Positions 42,524 to 51,490 of a DNA stretch of 64,000 bases are shown piece by piece. The notes below the pieces were generated by a model. The model worked only from the letters and a program-made list of their open reading frames with translations. It was not told the DNA's origin and did not search any database. The DNA is from Flavobacterium sp. HBTb2-11-1 (GTDB taxonomy: Bacteria > Bacteroidota > Bacteroidia > Flavobacteriales > Flavobacteriaceae), in the NCBI RefSeq assembly GCF_009826975.1, contig NZ_WUMO01000001.1:124001-188000 (forward strand). Reading direction: 5' to 3'. The number at the start of each line of letters is the position of its first letter. Position 1 is the stretch's first letter. The translations under genes were made by a program, and so were the position numbers.

Positions 42524-42600
42524 ACTTCCGTCCAAGTTTATTGGACGGAAGTCTGATAAGTTTGTTGTAACAAAAATGTTCTCGAGAAAAATGATTTTTG
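42524..42600 (+). promoter_or_regulatory. hairpin-promoter box, copy 3
   Basis: ACTTCCGTCCAA / TTGGACGGAAGT (12-bp perfect stem, loop GTTTA, 42524-42552), then TAAGTTTG (42557-42564) and a second hairpin CAAAAAT / ATTTTTG around TTCTCGAGAA. The ATG of precursor C is 75 bp after the -7 element. In this copy the FRPSLLDG frame is preceded by a stop and lacks a start. Confidence 0.7.
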
Positions 42601-42639
42601 TTGAAATTTATTAATTAACGTTTTTAAAATTTATCATTT

Positions 42640-42789
42640 ATGGAATCAGCAGTAGTGAATTTAGAAGAATTGAATTTAGTAGAACTAAATGTTCAAGAAG
42701 AGCAAGAAATTGAAGGAGGGTTTTTACCTTTAGCAGTTGTAGTTGCTTGGTATTTAATAGGGCCTTATGGTACACATAAAGCATATTAA
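42640..42789 (+). CDS. double-glycine bacteriocin precursor C
   Basis: 49 aa. The leader ends NVQEEQEIEGG, closely matching the leader end of precursor A (SQEIEGG). The 22-aa core starts FLPLAVVVAWYLIG and ends PYGTHKAY: hydrophobic helix, then a polar aromatic tail. No cysteine. Its upstream 110 bp are nearly identical to those before precursor A, so the two genes share regulation. Strong terminator 5 bp after the stop. Confidence 0.82.
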   Translation: MESAVVNLEELNLVELNVQEEQEIEGGFLPLAVVVAWYLIGPYGTHKAY

Positions 42790-42792
42790 ATT

Positions 42793-42830
42793 AAAAAAAT
42801 CCCAAGCGCGTACGACTTGGGATTTTTTAT
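42793..42830 (+). terminator. terminator after precursor C
   Basis: AAAAAATCCCAAG / CTTGGGATTTTTT perfect stem and T run. Confidence 0.9.
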
Positions 42831-42857
42831 AAAAAACAAATAAATTTCTGAAAAATA

Positions 42858-43760
42858 TTGATAACAATCTTACATTATTTGTTTCTAATTCGGTTTAGAA
42901 AATTAGTAGCTAAAGATGATAGCTTGGCTGTGTTTATCCTTATACTTAGTTATATTGGGGGAGCATTTTTAATTTATGTAAACTTTGAGTCTTTTAAAAA
43001 TTATATTCCTTTTCTTTTTTTAGAAGTGGTGATTTATCATTTACAAAGGTCAGATTTGGAGCTTTTAAAAATGAAGAGAAATTATAAAGTAATCTTATTC
43101 ATAGAATATGCAATCTATTCATTTCCATTTTATTTGGTGCTTTTATTAAAGAAAGAGTTCGTTTTTATTGTAATAATTATTTTATTTAAAATAGTTTTAA
43201 TCAATTTGCCTACAATTAGTCTGAAAATCATTAAATATCCCTTTAATACCTTTAATATTTATTGGCATATTTCTTTTAGAAAATATAAGCTTATTTATAT
43301 TCTTCCGATATTGATTGTTGTTACTTTTATGGCAGTAAATAGTAATAATGAAAATCTTTTATATGCTGTATTTTTAGTTTTATCTTTGATAGCATGTATT
43401 CCATCATTTGAAAGAGAGAAAAAGGAAGAGATAAAATACAATCCATTTAGCGCTAAAAAATATTTAAGATTTCAATTTAAAAATTCAATTGCCAATACTT
43501 TTTGCTTGGTATTTCCAATAGCAATATCATTGTGTTTTTTGTTACAGTGGGAAAAAATGGTATTCTTGATTTTAGTATTTATAGCACCTCTTTTTAATTT
43601 GCTTTTAAAGTATATCTATTTTAATAATAGTTTGCTACAACAGATTTTCTTTGTCATTTTTATTATAACAAGCATACTTTTTTTTGGAGTTCCATTTTTA
43701 GCAACACCTTTTATGTATAAAATAGCGATCAAGAACTTAAATGAATTCAAAACATGTTGA
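42858..43760 (+). CDS. ABC transporter permease-like membrane protein
   Basis: 300 aa from TTG 42858, the only start near the first helix; no ATG is available upstream in frame. About eight hydrophobic segments, for example FILILSYIGGAFLIYVNF and KLIYILPILIVVTFMAV. No soluble domain. It overlaps the ATPase gene by 7 bp (43754-43760), which identifies it as the membrane half of that transporter. A bacteriocin self-protection exporter of LanFEG-like type is the likely role; evidence is positional. Confidence 0.75.
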   Translation: MITILHYLFLIRFRKLVAKDDSLAVFILILSYIGGAFLIYVNFESFKNYIPFLFLEVVIYHLQRSDLELLKMKRNYKVILFIEYAIYSFPFYLVLLLKKEFVFIVIIILFKIVLINLPTISLKIIKYPFNTFNIYWHISFRKYKLIYILPILIVVTFMAVNSNNENLLYAVFLVLSLIACIPSFEREKKEEIKYNPFSAKKYLRFQFKNSIANTFCLVFPIAISLCFLLQWEKMVFLILVFIAPLFNLLLKYIYFNNSLLQQIFFVIFIITSILFFGVPFLATPFMYKIAIKNLNEFKTC

Positions 43761-44389
43761 AGATTATTATAAATCATAAAAAATATAAGGATAGAACGAT
43801 ATTAGAAAATATTAATATTTCTATTGATTGCCCTGGAATTTATGGAGTTATTGGTAAAAATGGCCAAGGTAAAACGACACTTTTTAAATGTATGTTGAGT
43901 TTAGAAAGTTTCAACGGAAATTGTTTTATCAATGAGGAAAAGGTGGTCTTGAAAAATGCTGGTTGGGTTCCAACAGAACCTCCAATTTATGGAGAACTTA
44001 CTGCCGAAGAATTTTATGATTTCTATGCTCATCTATTGGATGTGAAAATAAAAAATAACAATCGAATATTTGAAGTTCCAAATAATCAGTTAATACGAGA
44101 ATTCTCCACCGGGATGAAAAAGAAAACGTATCTGAATGCCGTTTTTCAAAAAGAATTTCCAATCTATATTTTGGATGAACCTTTTAACGGACTTGATTTA
44201 GAATCAAATTATTTGTTGATGAATCATATTAGAACACTCTCTCAAAAGAGTATAGTTTTAATTTCCTCTCATATTTTAGAAATTCTATATAAAGATTGCG
44301 ATAAAATCTTTCTGCTAAAGAATAAAAGCATTTTTAAGTTCGAAAAAGAAAAGTATTCAAAAATTGAGAAAGAATTGTTTTTATTATAA
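43754..44389 (+). CDS. ABC transporter ATP-binding protein
   Basis: 211 aa. Walker A GKNGQGKTTLFKC, signature region IREFSTGMKKKTYL, Walker B IYILDEPFNGLD, H-loop ISSHILEIL. Short single-domain ATPase that pairs with the overlapping permease gene. The layout is that of efflux or immunity ABC systems (CcmA type). It ends the bacteriocin locus. Confidence 0.88.
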   Translation: MLKIIINHKKYKDRTILENINISIDCPGIYGVIGKNGQGKTTLFKCMLSLESFNGNCFINEEKVVLKNAGWVPTEPPIYGELTAEEFYDFYAHLLDVKIKNNNRIFEVPNNQLIREFSTGMKKKTYLNAVFQKEFPIYILDEPFNGLDLESNYLLMNHIRTLSQKSIVLISSHILEILYKDCDKIFLLKNKSIFKFEKEKYSKIEKELFLL

Positions 44390-44413
44390 ATTGAGGGAAG
44401 AAATTATACTTTT

Positions 44414-44439
44414 AAATGTTTGTTAATTAATAAACATTT
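44414..44439. promoter_or_regulatory. near-perfect palindrome upstream of the OYE gene
   Basis: AAATGTTTgTTAA / TTAAtAAACATTT: 26 bp with one mismatch, in the 142-bp gap. A terminator for the ABC pair or an operator for the next gene. Confidence 0.4.
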
Positions 44440-44531
44440 CAATTTCTCGTTTTAACAAGATGCCGTAACTTTACTTTTTAAACACTGCCTTATTCAATTG
44501 GTAGTATAAAATCACTAAAAGTTACAAGTCT

Positions 44532-45602
44532 ATGGCTACGAAATTATTTTCTCCTCTCACCATAAAAAAAATCACTTTAAAAAATAGAATCGCAATCTCG
44601 CCAATGTGCCAGTATTCTGCAATAGACGGATTTGCAAACGATTGGCATCTTGTTCATTTAGGAAGCCGTGCCACAGGTGGCGCTGGACTAATTATTCAAG
44701 AAGCAACCGCGGTTTCTCCAGAAGCTCGAATTTCGCCTATAGATCTCGGAATTTGGAAAGATGAGCATATCGAAAAACTAAAACAAATCAATGCGTTTAT
44801 TGTTTCTCAAAATTCTATTCCTGGAATTCAATTAGCGCATGCGGGAAGAAAAGCAAGTGTTTCGGCTCCGTGGTTGGGGAATAAGAAATTAGGTTTCGCT
44901 CAAGACGGATGGCAGACTGTAGCGCCAAGCGCGATTCCATATCATGAAAATGAACCATTTCTTCCGGAAGCATTGGACAAAAACGGAATTCAAAAAGTGA
45001 TCTCCGATTTTAAAACCGCGACAAAAAGAGTGGTTGAAGCAGGATATAAGGTTGTAGAAATCCATGCGGCTCATGGTTATTTATTGCATCAGTTTTTATC
45101 CCCTCTTACAAACGTGAGAACAGACGAATATGGAGGAAGTTTCGAAAATAGAATTCGTTTTACATTAGAAATTGTAGAAGCGGTTCAGTCGGAATGGCCT
45201 TCAGATTTGCCATTAATTGTTAGAATCTCCGCAACCGATTGGGCAGAAAATGGTTGGAATCCAGAAGAATCTGTACAACTTTCTAAAATATTAAAAGAAA
45301 AAGGAGTAGATTTAATAGATGTTTCGTCAGGCGGATTGGTTTCGCATCAAAAAATAACATTAGGGCCAGGTTATCAAGTTCCTTTTGCAGAAAAAGTAAA
45401 AAAAGAAGCGAATATTGCAACAGGAGCAGTGGGGTTAATTACGGAAGCCAAACAAGCCGAAGAAATTTTAAATAGGAATCAAGCCGATTTAATTTTATTT
45501 GCCAGAGAGTCTTTAAGAAATCCGAATTTGCCTTTAGATTTCGCTAAAGCATTAAACGACGATATTCAATGGCCAAAACAATACGAAAGAGCTAAACTTT
45601 AA
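44532..45602 (+). CDS. NADH:flavin oxidoreductase, old yellow enzyme (YqjM type)
   Basis: 356 aa. FMN-dependent ene-reductase. YqjM-type marks: ISPMCQYSAIDG with the flavin-tuning cysteine, GIQLAHAGRKAS, EIHAAHGYLLHQFLSPLTN with the paired histidines that bind the substrate carbonyl, and ILFARESLRNPNLPL. The active-site Cys and the His pair place it in the thermophilic-like/YqjM class rather than the classical yeast class. Reduces activated double bonds, perhaps for detoxification. Confidence 0.92.
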   Translation: MATKLFSPLTIKKITLKNRIAISPMCQYSAIDGFANDWHLVHLGSRATGGAGLIIQEATAVSPEARISPIDLGIWKDEHIEKLKQINAFIVSQNSIPGIQLAHAGRKASVSAPWLGNKKLGFAQDGWQTVAPSAIPYHENEPFLPEALDKNGIQKVISDFKTATKRVVEAGYKVVEIHAAHGYLLHQFLSPLTNVRTDEYGGSFENRIRFTLEIVEAVQSEWPSDLPLIVRISATDWAENGWNPEESVQLSKILKEKGVDLIDVSSGGLVSHQKITLGPGYQVPFAEKVKKEANIATGAVGLITEAKQAEEILNRNQADLILFARESLRNPNLPLDFAKALNDDIQWPKQYERAKL

Positions 45603-45700
45603 ATTTATTTAGCCACAGATTTTAAGGATTAAAAGGATTCTTTTTTGCCACAAAAAAAAATCTGTGAAAATCATTTTAATCTGTGGCGTACAAAAAAAAA
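45603..45700 (+). repeat. GCCACAGATT-type inverted repeat
   Basis: AGCCACAGATT at 45611 and AATCTGTGGCG near 45679-45690 form the outer arms, with AAGGATTAAAAGGATT and AATCTGTGAAAATCAT inside. This is a dispersed intergenic repeat type; it may also act as a terminator. Confidence 0.55.
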
Positions 45701-45705
45701 TACCA

Positions 45706-46749
45706 ATGCAGAAGATAAAAACAGCATTATTATCATACGGAATGTCGGGGAAAGTTTTCCACGCTCCGTTTTTGGATATTCACGAAGGATTTGAATTATT
45801 AGGTTCTTGGGAAAGAAGCAAAAAATTAATTCAAGAAGATTATCCATACGTAAAAAGTTACGCTTCGCTAGACGAATTATTAAAAGATGACGTCGATCTG
45901 GTAATTGTAAATACGCCAGTTGGAACGCATTACGAATACGCTAAAAAAGTGCTTTTGGCAGGAAAACATGCCGTGGTCGAAAAAGCATTTACCACAACGG
46001 CGGCCGAAGCAAAAGAATTGGCCAAAATTGCCAAAGAAAATGATTTAAAATTGGCTGTTTTCCAGAATAGAAGATGGGACAGCGATTTTAAAACCGTAAA
46101 AAAAGTAATCAATGATGGCGTTTTGGGAGATTTGGTCGAAGCCGAATTTCATTTCGACAGATACAATCCATTGTTAAGTCCAAAAGCACATAAAGAAACT
46201 GCCAATGACGGGGCTGGAGTTTTAAAAGATTTAGGTCCGCATATTATAGATCAGGCGATAAGCCTGTTTGGCTGTCCGAAAGCTGTTTTTGGAGACATTC
46301 GCGTAACCAGAGAAAACTCTGTTGTAGATGATTGGATCGATTTGACTTTGTTTTATTCTAATTTTAGAGTACGATTAAAAGCTGGTTTCTTTGTTCGTGA
46401 GGCCAATCCAGCTTATGTCTTGCATGGAAAAAAAGGTTCTTTCTTAAAGCCTCGTGGAGACGTTCAGGAAGACGAATTGAAAATTGGCAAAAAGCCAAAT
46501 TTAGATTCTTGGGGAACAGAAGATGAAAGCTTGCAAGGGCTTTTGCATACCGAAATAGACGGTAAAATTGTGAGAGAAAAAATTCCTACGCTTCAAGGCA
46601 ATTATTTCAGTTTCTTTGATGGTGTTTACGACTCGATTGCAAATGATAAAAAAGAACCCGTTACCGCAGATGAAGGCGTAAAAGTAATGCAGGTTATAGA
46701 AGCCGCAATTGCGAGCAACGCACAGCAAAAAGTAATAGGCATATCATAA
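45706..46749 (+). CDS. Gfo/Idh/MocA family oxidoreductase
   Basis: 347 aa from ATG 45706 (GTG 45664 rejected, since its extra residues come from the upstream repeat). Rossmann start IKTALLSYGMSGKVFHAPFL, nucleotide-binding LVIVNTPVGTHYEYAKKVL, and the conserved EKAFTTTAAEAKEL (lysine of the EKP-type motif). The C-terminal domain starts near residue 125. NAD(P)-dependent dehydrogenase of a sugar or similar polyol. The last codons lie inside a 62-bp tandem duplication. Confidence 0.9.
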   Translation: MQKIKTALLSYGMSGKVFHAPFLDIHEGFELLGSWERSKKLIQEDYPYVKSYASLDELLKDDVDLVIVNTPVGTHYEYAKKVLLAGKHAVVEKAFTTTAAEAKELAKIAKENDLKLAVFQNRRWDSDFKTVKKVINDGVLGDLVEAEFHFDRYNPLLSPKAHKETANDGAGVLKDLGPHIIDQAISLFGCPKAVFGDIRVTRENSVVDDWIDLTLFYSNFRVRLKAGFFVREANPAYVLHGKKGSFLKPRGDVQEDELKIGKKPNLDSWGTEDESLQGLLHTEIDGKIVREKIPTLQGNYFSFFDGVYDSIANDKKEPVTADEGVKVMQVIEAAIASNAQQKVIGIS

Positions 46750-46844
46750 AACATTCCGTAGGAATGTCTGATCGGTAGAATGCACAATAAAAAGTAATAG
46801 GCATATCATAAAAACATTCCGTAGGAATGTCTCGTCGGTAGTAG
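46720..46844 (+). repeat. 62-bp tandem duplication including a palindrome
   Basis: Unit GCACA..AAAAAGTAATAGGCATATCATAAAA plus palindrome ACATTCCGTAGGAATGT and CGGTAG, at 46720-46781 and again at 46782-46844. The first copy carries the end of the oxidoreductase gene, the second is noncoding. Confidence 0.75.
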
Positions 46845-46995
46845 AAAAATTATTTCTTGCCGTATTTTACGTTCCGGAGGAACGTTTGATGCATTAAATG
46901 ATTAAAATGAAGCCAAAATCAGACGTTCCTCCGGAACGTAAATGTGGGGGGCATTATTTTTTTCTACCGACGAAATGTTCCTACGGAACAACTAA
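46751..46995. repeat. cluster of palindromic repeats (REP-like)
   Basis: ACATTCCGTAGGAATGT twice, ACGTTCCGGAGGAACGT near 46870, its complement ACGTTCCTCCGGAACGT near 46924, and TGTTCCTACGGAACA near 46976. The parts mirror each other, with CGTCGGTAG...AGAAAAA on the left and TTTTTTCTACCGACG on the right. Together they form a compound inverted element between two unrelated genes. Confidence 0.7.
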
Positions 46996-47006
46996 ATGTA
47001 TTTGAA

Positions 47007-47048
47007 AAAAGGAGCGTCACAAAAAAATGGAGAATGCTCCTTTTTTGC
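47007..47048 (+). terminator. hairpin with T-tail between oxidoreductase and MFS genes
   Basis: AAAAGGAGC ... GCTCCTTTTTT stem around a loop of about 20 nt. Confidence 0.6.
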
Positions 47049-47235
47049 GTATATAAAAAATTGAACCAAATTCTAATTCTACTAAACCCGAAAAATTGTA
47101 ATTTTAATAAGCTAAATTCAAATGAAAACCTTTGAATTTATAAACAATAACGTTGTATATTGTGCATAACCGTAGGTTTTGTACACTTTGACGAGCGTTT
47201 TTAGTATTTTTGACAACATTCCAATACAATTCAAT

Positions 47236-48450
47236 ATGCTGATAAACATTAATCCATTATCGCTTTTTCAGACCAAGGCAAAAATCAAGAAAGTATTTAG
47301 AGAAGCCAAAGCTTCGTATTTAAATCGCATTCGTTTTGCTGTCGGAATGTTTTATTTCGGAATGGGTTTGAGTTTTGCCACATGGGCGAGTAGAATTCCA
47401 GATATCAAAACGGCTTTGCATTTAACAGAAGGCGATTTGGGTTCTATACTTTTTGCACTTCCTGTTGGTCAATTGGTTATTATGCCTTTTTCGGGCAAAA
47501 TGGTTACCAAATTTGGAAGCCATCGCATTTTGATTTTCTCCTTAATAATGTATGTTTTATGCCTTATCAATTTAGGTTTGGCAACAACAGCATTGCAATT
47601 ATCCCTCGGATTATTTTTGTTTGGTCTTTTCGGAAACCTAGCCAATATTGCCGTAAACACACAAGGGGTCTATACCGAAGTTTTGTTCAAAAAAACAATC
47701 ATGTCTTCGTTTCATGGAATGTGGAGTTTTGCCGGATTTACTGGTGCGCTGGTGGGTTTAGGAATGCTGGCTTTAAAATTAAGTCCGCTGCATCATTTTA
47801 TTATTGTAGCCGGAATTGTTTTATTGATGGTGGCATTTAACTTTAAATTTTTGGTAAGAGCCAAAGAAAAAAAGAAACCAAAAGAAGAAGGCAAAAAGCT
47901 ATTTGTAAAACCAGATACAGCTTTGCTTTGGTTAGGCGTTATCGGATTCTGCAGTATGGCCAGTGAAGGTGTTATGTTTGACTGGAGTGGCGTTTATTTT
48001 AAAGATATTGTAAAAGCGCCAGGACCATTGGTAGTTTTAGGTTATACTTCTTTTATGATTATGATGGCTAGCGGACGATTTCTTGGCGACGGATTAATAA
48101 ATAAATTTGGACGCGAACGCGTCATGCAGATTAGCGGTGTTATGATTTCGGCTGGACTTTTTACAGCGGTCTTTCTTCCTTATATCATTCCGTGTACGAT
48201 TGCCTTTATGTTTGTAGGTCTGGGCGTTGCAACGATTGTTCCTACCGTATATAGCATTGCAGGGAAAAACCCAACTGTTCCAGCAGGCGAAGCTTTAACG
48301 ATTGTATCTAGCGTAAGTTTCTTAGGTTTCTTAATGGGACCACCAGTAATTGGACATATTGCGCAAAGTTTCGGACTGCAGTTTTCTTTTGCCTTTATCG
48401 GAATTTTTGGCGTTCTGATTGCCTTTATGGTTTCTAAAATTAGAAATTAA
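47236..48450 (+). CDS. MFS transporter
   Basis: 404 aa from ATG 47236; the upstream in-frame TTG at 47179 lies in the promoter region (TATTTTTG at 47205-47212). Twelve hydrophobic segments. Landmarks are FYFGMGLSFATWASRIPDIK in helix 1 and GKMVTKFGSHRIL in the loop 2-3 motif. FHGMWSFAGFTGALVGLG comes next, then LGDGLINKFGRERVM in the mirror loop of the second half. It resembles the YbjJ/FucP-like group; the substrate is not predictable. Confidence 0.88.
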   Translation: MLININPLSLFQTKAKIKKVFREAKASYLNRIRFAVGMFYFGMGLSFATWASRIPDIKTALHLTEGDLGSILFALPVGQLVIMPFSGKMVTKFGSHRILIFSLIMYVLCLINLGLATTALQLSLGLFLFGLFGNLANIAVNTQGVYTEVLFKKTIMSSFHGMWSFAGFTGALVGLGMLALKLSPLHHFIIVAGIVLLMVAFNFKFLVRAKEKKKPKEEGKKLFVKPDTALLWLGVIGFCSMASEGVMFDWSGVYFKDIVKAPGPLVVLGYTSFMIMMASGRFLGDGLINKFGRERVMQISGVMISAGLFTAVFLPYIIPCTIAFMFVGLGVATIVPTVYSIAGKNPTVPAGEALTIVSSVSFLGFLMGPPVIGHIAQSFGLQFSFAFIGIFGVLIAFMVSKIRN

Positions 48451-48652
48451 GATCAACAACTTTTGACTAACATTTATTAAAAACGAATAAAATTTGTAAG
48501 AATTTATTTGTTTTTAAATATTTTGTCTATATTTGAAATCAAGCAATAGCTTGAGTTTTTAAAACGCTCTTTTTCCAAAAAACAATTTTATCTTTTGAAT
48601 AAGAGGATTTCGATCCTAAGATTATTTTTTCAAAGTAAATTGGATTTTTTAA

Positions 48653-51472
48653 ATGGTAAAAAAGTACGCTATCTTCTTTTTCGTATGTTTTCTTAATTTC
48701 GCTTTTTCGCAGAAAGAGATTACGGTAACAGGAATTGTTATTGATGCCCGAACTCAGAATCCACTCGAAAATGTAGTGGTGACGATACAGAACACGGCTG
48801 TGATGCAGCTTACGTCAAAGTCGGGAAAATTTGAACTTCATATATTTCCCCAAAAAGAACAATTACTTTTACTAAGAAGCCAAGGATACAAAGATTTTCT
48901 TTTGAAAGTAAAGTCCAATGCCGGACAGAATATTAATCTCGGAATATTACAATTAGAAGATACGTATTCGGATGAGGTTCCTGCTGCATTGATTACTTTA
49001 TCAGATAGCGATTTTTCTGATGACAACAGTTCGTCTGAAATGACTTCGGGACTTTTGCAATCATCAAGAGATGCTTTTATGCAGGCAGCGGCTTTCAATT
49101 GGGGACAAGCTCGATTTCGTGTTCGTGGTTTAGACAGCGAAAATGCAATCACAATGCTCAACGGAATGGCCATGAACAAAATCTATGATGGCAGACCACA
49201 ATGGAGCAATTGGGGAGGTCTAAATAATGTGCTTCGCAATCAGGAATTTTCGGTTGGAACAGCAGCTTCCAATTATACTTTTGGGGGTATTTTGGGTACA
49301 CAGCAGATTTTTACACGCGCTTCTTTGTATAGAAAAGGAGCATCGCTCACGTTTTCTGGAAGCAATACTACTTACTTGTGGCGAGCAATCGGAACTTATG
49401 CCTCAGGAATGAATGCTTCTGGGTGGGCTTTTGTGGTTTCGGCAGGAAAGCGTTGGGCTGATGAAGGTTATTTTGAAGGCACAAATTTCGATGCTGATTC
49501 TTTTTTTCTTAGTGTTGAAAAGAAATTAAACAAAAGGAATTCAATCAATTTTACAGGGTTTTATACACCAAATTCGCGCGGAAAGAATTCAGCCAATACC
49601 AATGAAGTTACCGATTTAATGGGTGAAAAATACAATTCGTATTGGGGATACCAGAATGGTAAAAAGCGAAATGCTAAAATGAAGAATGTAGAGGAGCCGC
49701 TCCTTATGCTCAATCATTATTTTAAAATTGATGATAAAACCAGTTTGAATTCGGGAATAATGTATCAGTTTGGGAAAGTTGGAAACACCAATATCGATTA
49801 TCAAAATGCCGATAGTCCAGATCCTGTTTATTACAAAAAAATGCCAAGTTATTTTAGTTCGCTTTATGCAAAAGATGAAGGTGAGTTTTCGGGTGAATTT
49901 ACTCCAGATTATGAAAATGCAGAAAAAAGCAAAATCGCATTTTTAGCCAATCCGCAGATTAATTGGAACGAAATGTATTTTGCCAATCAAAAAATAGAAC
50001 AGAGTAGTTATGTACCTGCGCAGAGCCATTACGTGCTTTATGAAGACAGAACAGATGATGGAACTTTAGCAGTAAATTCAAATCTGAATACACAGATAAC
50101 TCCTAATATTTCTTTTGATGGCGGATTTATCTTTAAGAAATTAAAATCGCATAATTTTCAGTATTTGCTGGATCTTCTTGGCGGAGCCTATTTTGAAGAT
50201 ATAGATCCGTTTTACAAAGGAAATCTTTCGCAATCAGATTTGCTGCATCCAAATCGCCAAATTGGAGTAGGAGATATTTACGGATACAATTACAATTTAT
50301 TGGCTAATACTTTAGATGTTTTCACGCAGTTTAAATTTAGTTATAATAAAACAGAATTCTTCTTGACACAATCTTATTCGATGACAGATTATCAGAGAGA
50401 AGGATTGTATCAAAACGGATTGTATCCGACAAATTCATTGGGAAAAAGTGAGAAAGTAAATTTTGAGAATTTCGGTTTCAAAGGCGGTTTCACTTATAAA
50501 ATTTCAGGAAAACAATTGTTGTTTTTTAATGCCGCACATTTTACAAGAGCGCCTTCTCTGCGGAATACTTTTTCAAATTCACGTTTGAATAATAATGCCG
50601 TAGACGGAATTGAAAGTGAAAATATCAGCAGCGCTGAGGCTAATTATGTATATCGTTCAGCAAAACTCAAATTACGCTTAACAGCCTATTATACAGCAAT
50701 TAAAAATACTTCCAGAACTTCTTATTTCTATGCTGAAGGTATTTTTGACAATGGTTCTGGTTATGATTCGACAAATGCATTTGTCAGCCAAACTCTGACC
50801 AACTTGGATAAGAAAAATACAGGAGCAGAATTAAGTTTTGAATATCAAATTTGGCCAACATTAAAAACAACTTTATCGGCAGCATTCGGGAATTACATCT
50901 ATCGCAGCAATCCGGATGTAATGATTGTAAACGATGCCAATAGGGCAAAAGAAGGAGCACAAAGCACTTTTGATTTTGGGCCAGCTTATTTAAAGAATTA
51001 CAAACAGCCGGGAACTCCTCAGCAAGCCTATTCATTTGGAATAGAATACCGCGATCCAAAGTTTTGGTGGATTGGAGCTAACATTAATTATTTAGCTGAA
51101 AGTTATATCGATGTTTCGCCAATTTCTAGAACATCTCAATTTTACATCAATCCGGCAAATGGTTTTCCTTTTCCTGAGGCAACTTCCGAAAGAGGGAATG
51201 AATTGCTAAAACAAGAAAAATTTAAACCTGTCATGTTGCTGAATTTTAACGGAGGCAAATCTTGGCGTATTCATAAAAAATATGTGGGACTTTTTGCCAG
51301 TGTCAATAATGTTTTGGATTTAATATATAAAACAGGCGGTTTTGAACAGGCAAGAAATGCCAATTTTAGAGCATTGAATCAAGATGTTTCAAGCGGAACA
51401 CCATCTTTCGGTCCGAAATATTATTATGGCTATGGCCGAACTTATTTTCTAAATCTTACAATCGGTTTATAA
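48653..51472 (+). CDS. TonB-dependent receptor
   Basis: 939 aa. Signal peptide to about residue 19. The N-terminal CarboxypepD_reg-like domain (VTGIVIDARTQNPLENVVVTI, about 23-100) is followed by a plug (FRVRGLDSENAITMLNGMAM) and a barrel of about 22 strands. The C-terminus ends with an aromatic-rich strand (RTYFLNLTIGL). Energised uptake across the outer membrane; no SusD partner follows, but a DUF5689 lipoprotein does, 18 bp downstream, probably its surface partner. Confidence 0.93.
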   Translation: MVKKYAIFFFVCFLNFAFSQKEITVTGIVIDARTQNPLENVVVTIQNTAVMQLTSKSGKFELHIFPQKEQLLLLRSQGYKDFLLKVKSNAGQNINLGILQLEDTYSDEVPAALITLSDSDFSDDNSSSEMTSGLLQSSRDAFMQAAAFNWGQARFRVRGLDSENAITMLNGMAMNKIYDGRPQWSNWGGLNNVLRNQEFSVGTAASNYTFGGILGTQQIFTRASLYRKGASLTFSGSNTTYLWRAIGTYASGMNASGWAFVVSAGKRWADEGYFEGTNFDADSFFLSVEKKLNKRNSINFTGFYTPNSRGKNSANTNEVTDLMGEKYNSYWGYQNGKKRNAKMKNVEEPLLMLNHYFKIDDKTSLNSGIMYQFGKVGNTNIDYQNADSPDPVYYKKMPSYFSSLYAKDEGEFSGEFTPDYENAEKSKIAFLANPQINWNEMYFANQKIEQSSYVPAQSHYVLYEDRTDDGTLAVNSNLNTQITPNISFDGGFIFKKLKSHNFQYLLDLLGGAYFEDIDPFYKGNLSQSDLLHPNRQIGVGDIYGYNYNLLANTLDVFTQFKFSYNKTEFFLTQSYSMTDYQREGLYQNGLYPTNSLGKSEKVNFENFGFKGGFTYKISGKQLLFFNAAHFTRAPSLRNTFSNSRLNNNAVDGIESENISSAEANYVYRSAKLKLRLTAYYTAIKNTSRTSYFYAEGIFDNGSGYDSTNAFVSQTLTNLDKKNTGAELSFEYQIWPTLKTTLSAAFGNYIYRSNPDVMIVNDANRAKEGAQSTFDFGPAYLKNYKQPGTPQQAYSFGIEYRDPKFWWIGANINYLAESYIDVSPISRTSQFYINPANGFPFPEATSERGNELLKQEKFKPVMLLNFNGGKSWRIHKKYVGLFASVNNVLDLIYKTGGFEQARNANFRALNQDVSSGTPSFGPKYYYGYGRTYFLNLTIGL

Positions 51473-51490
51473 ACTGAAAATTTATTTCTC

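Noticed and set aside
46944..47135. 63-aa plus-strand open frame starting in a palindromic repeat
   Set aside because: Its first third is repeat sequence, it runs through a hairpin with T-tail and has no recognisable composition of a protein.
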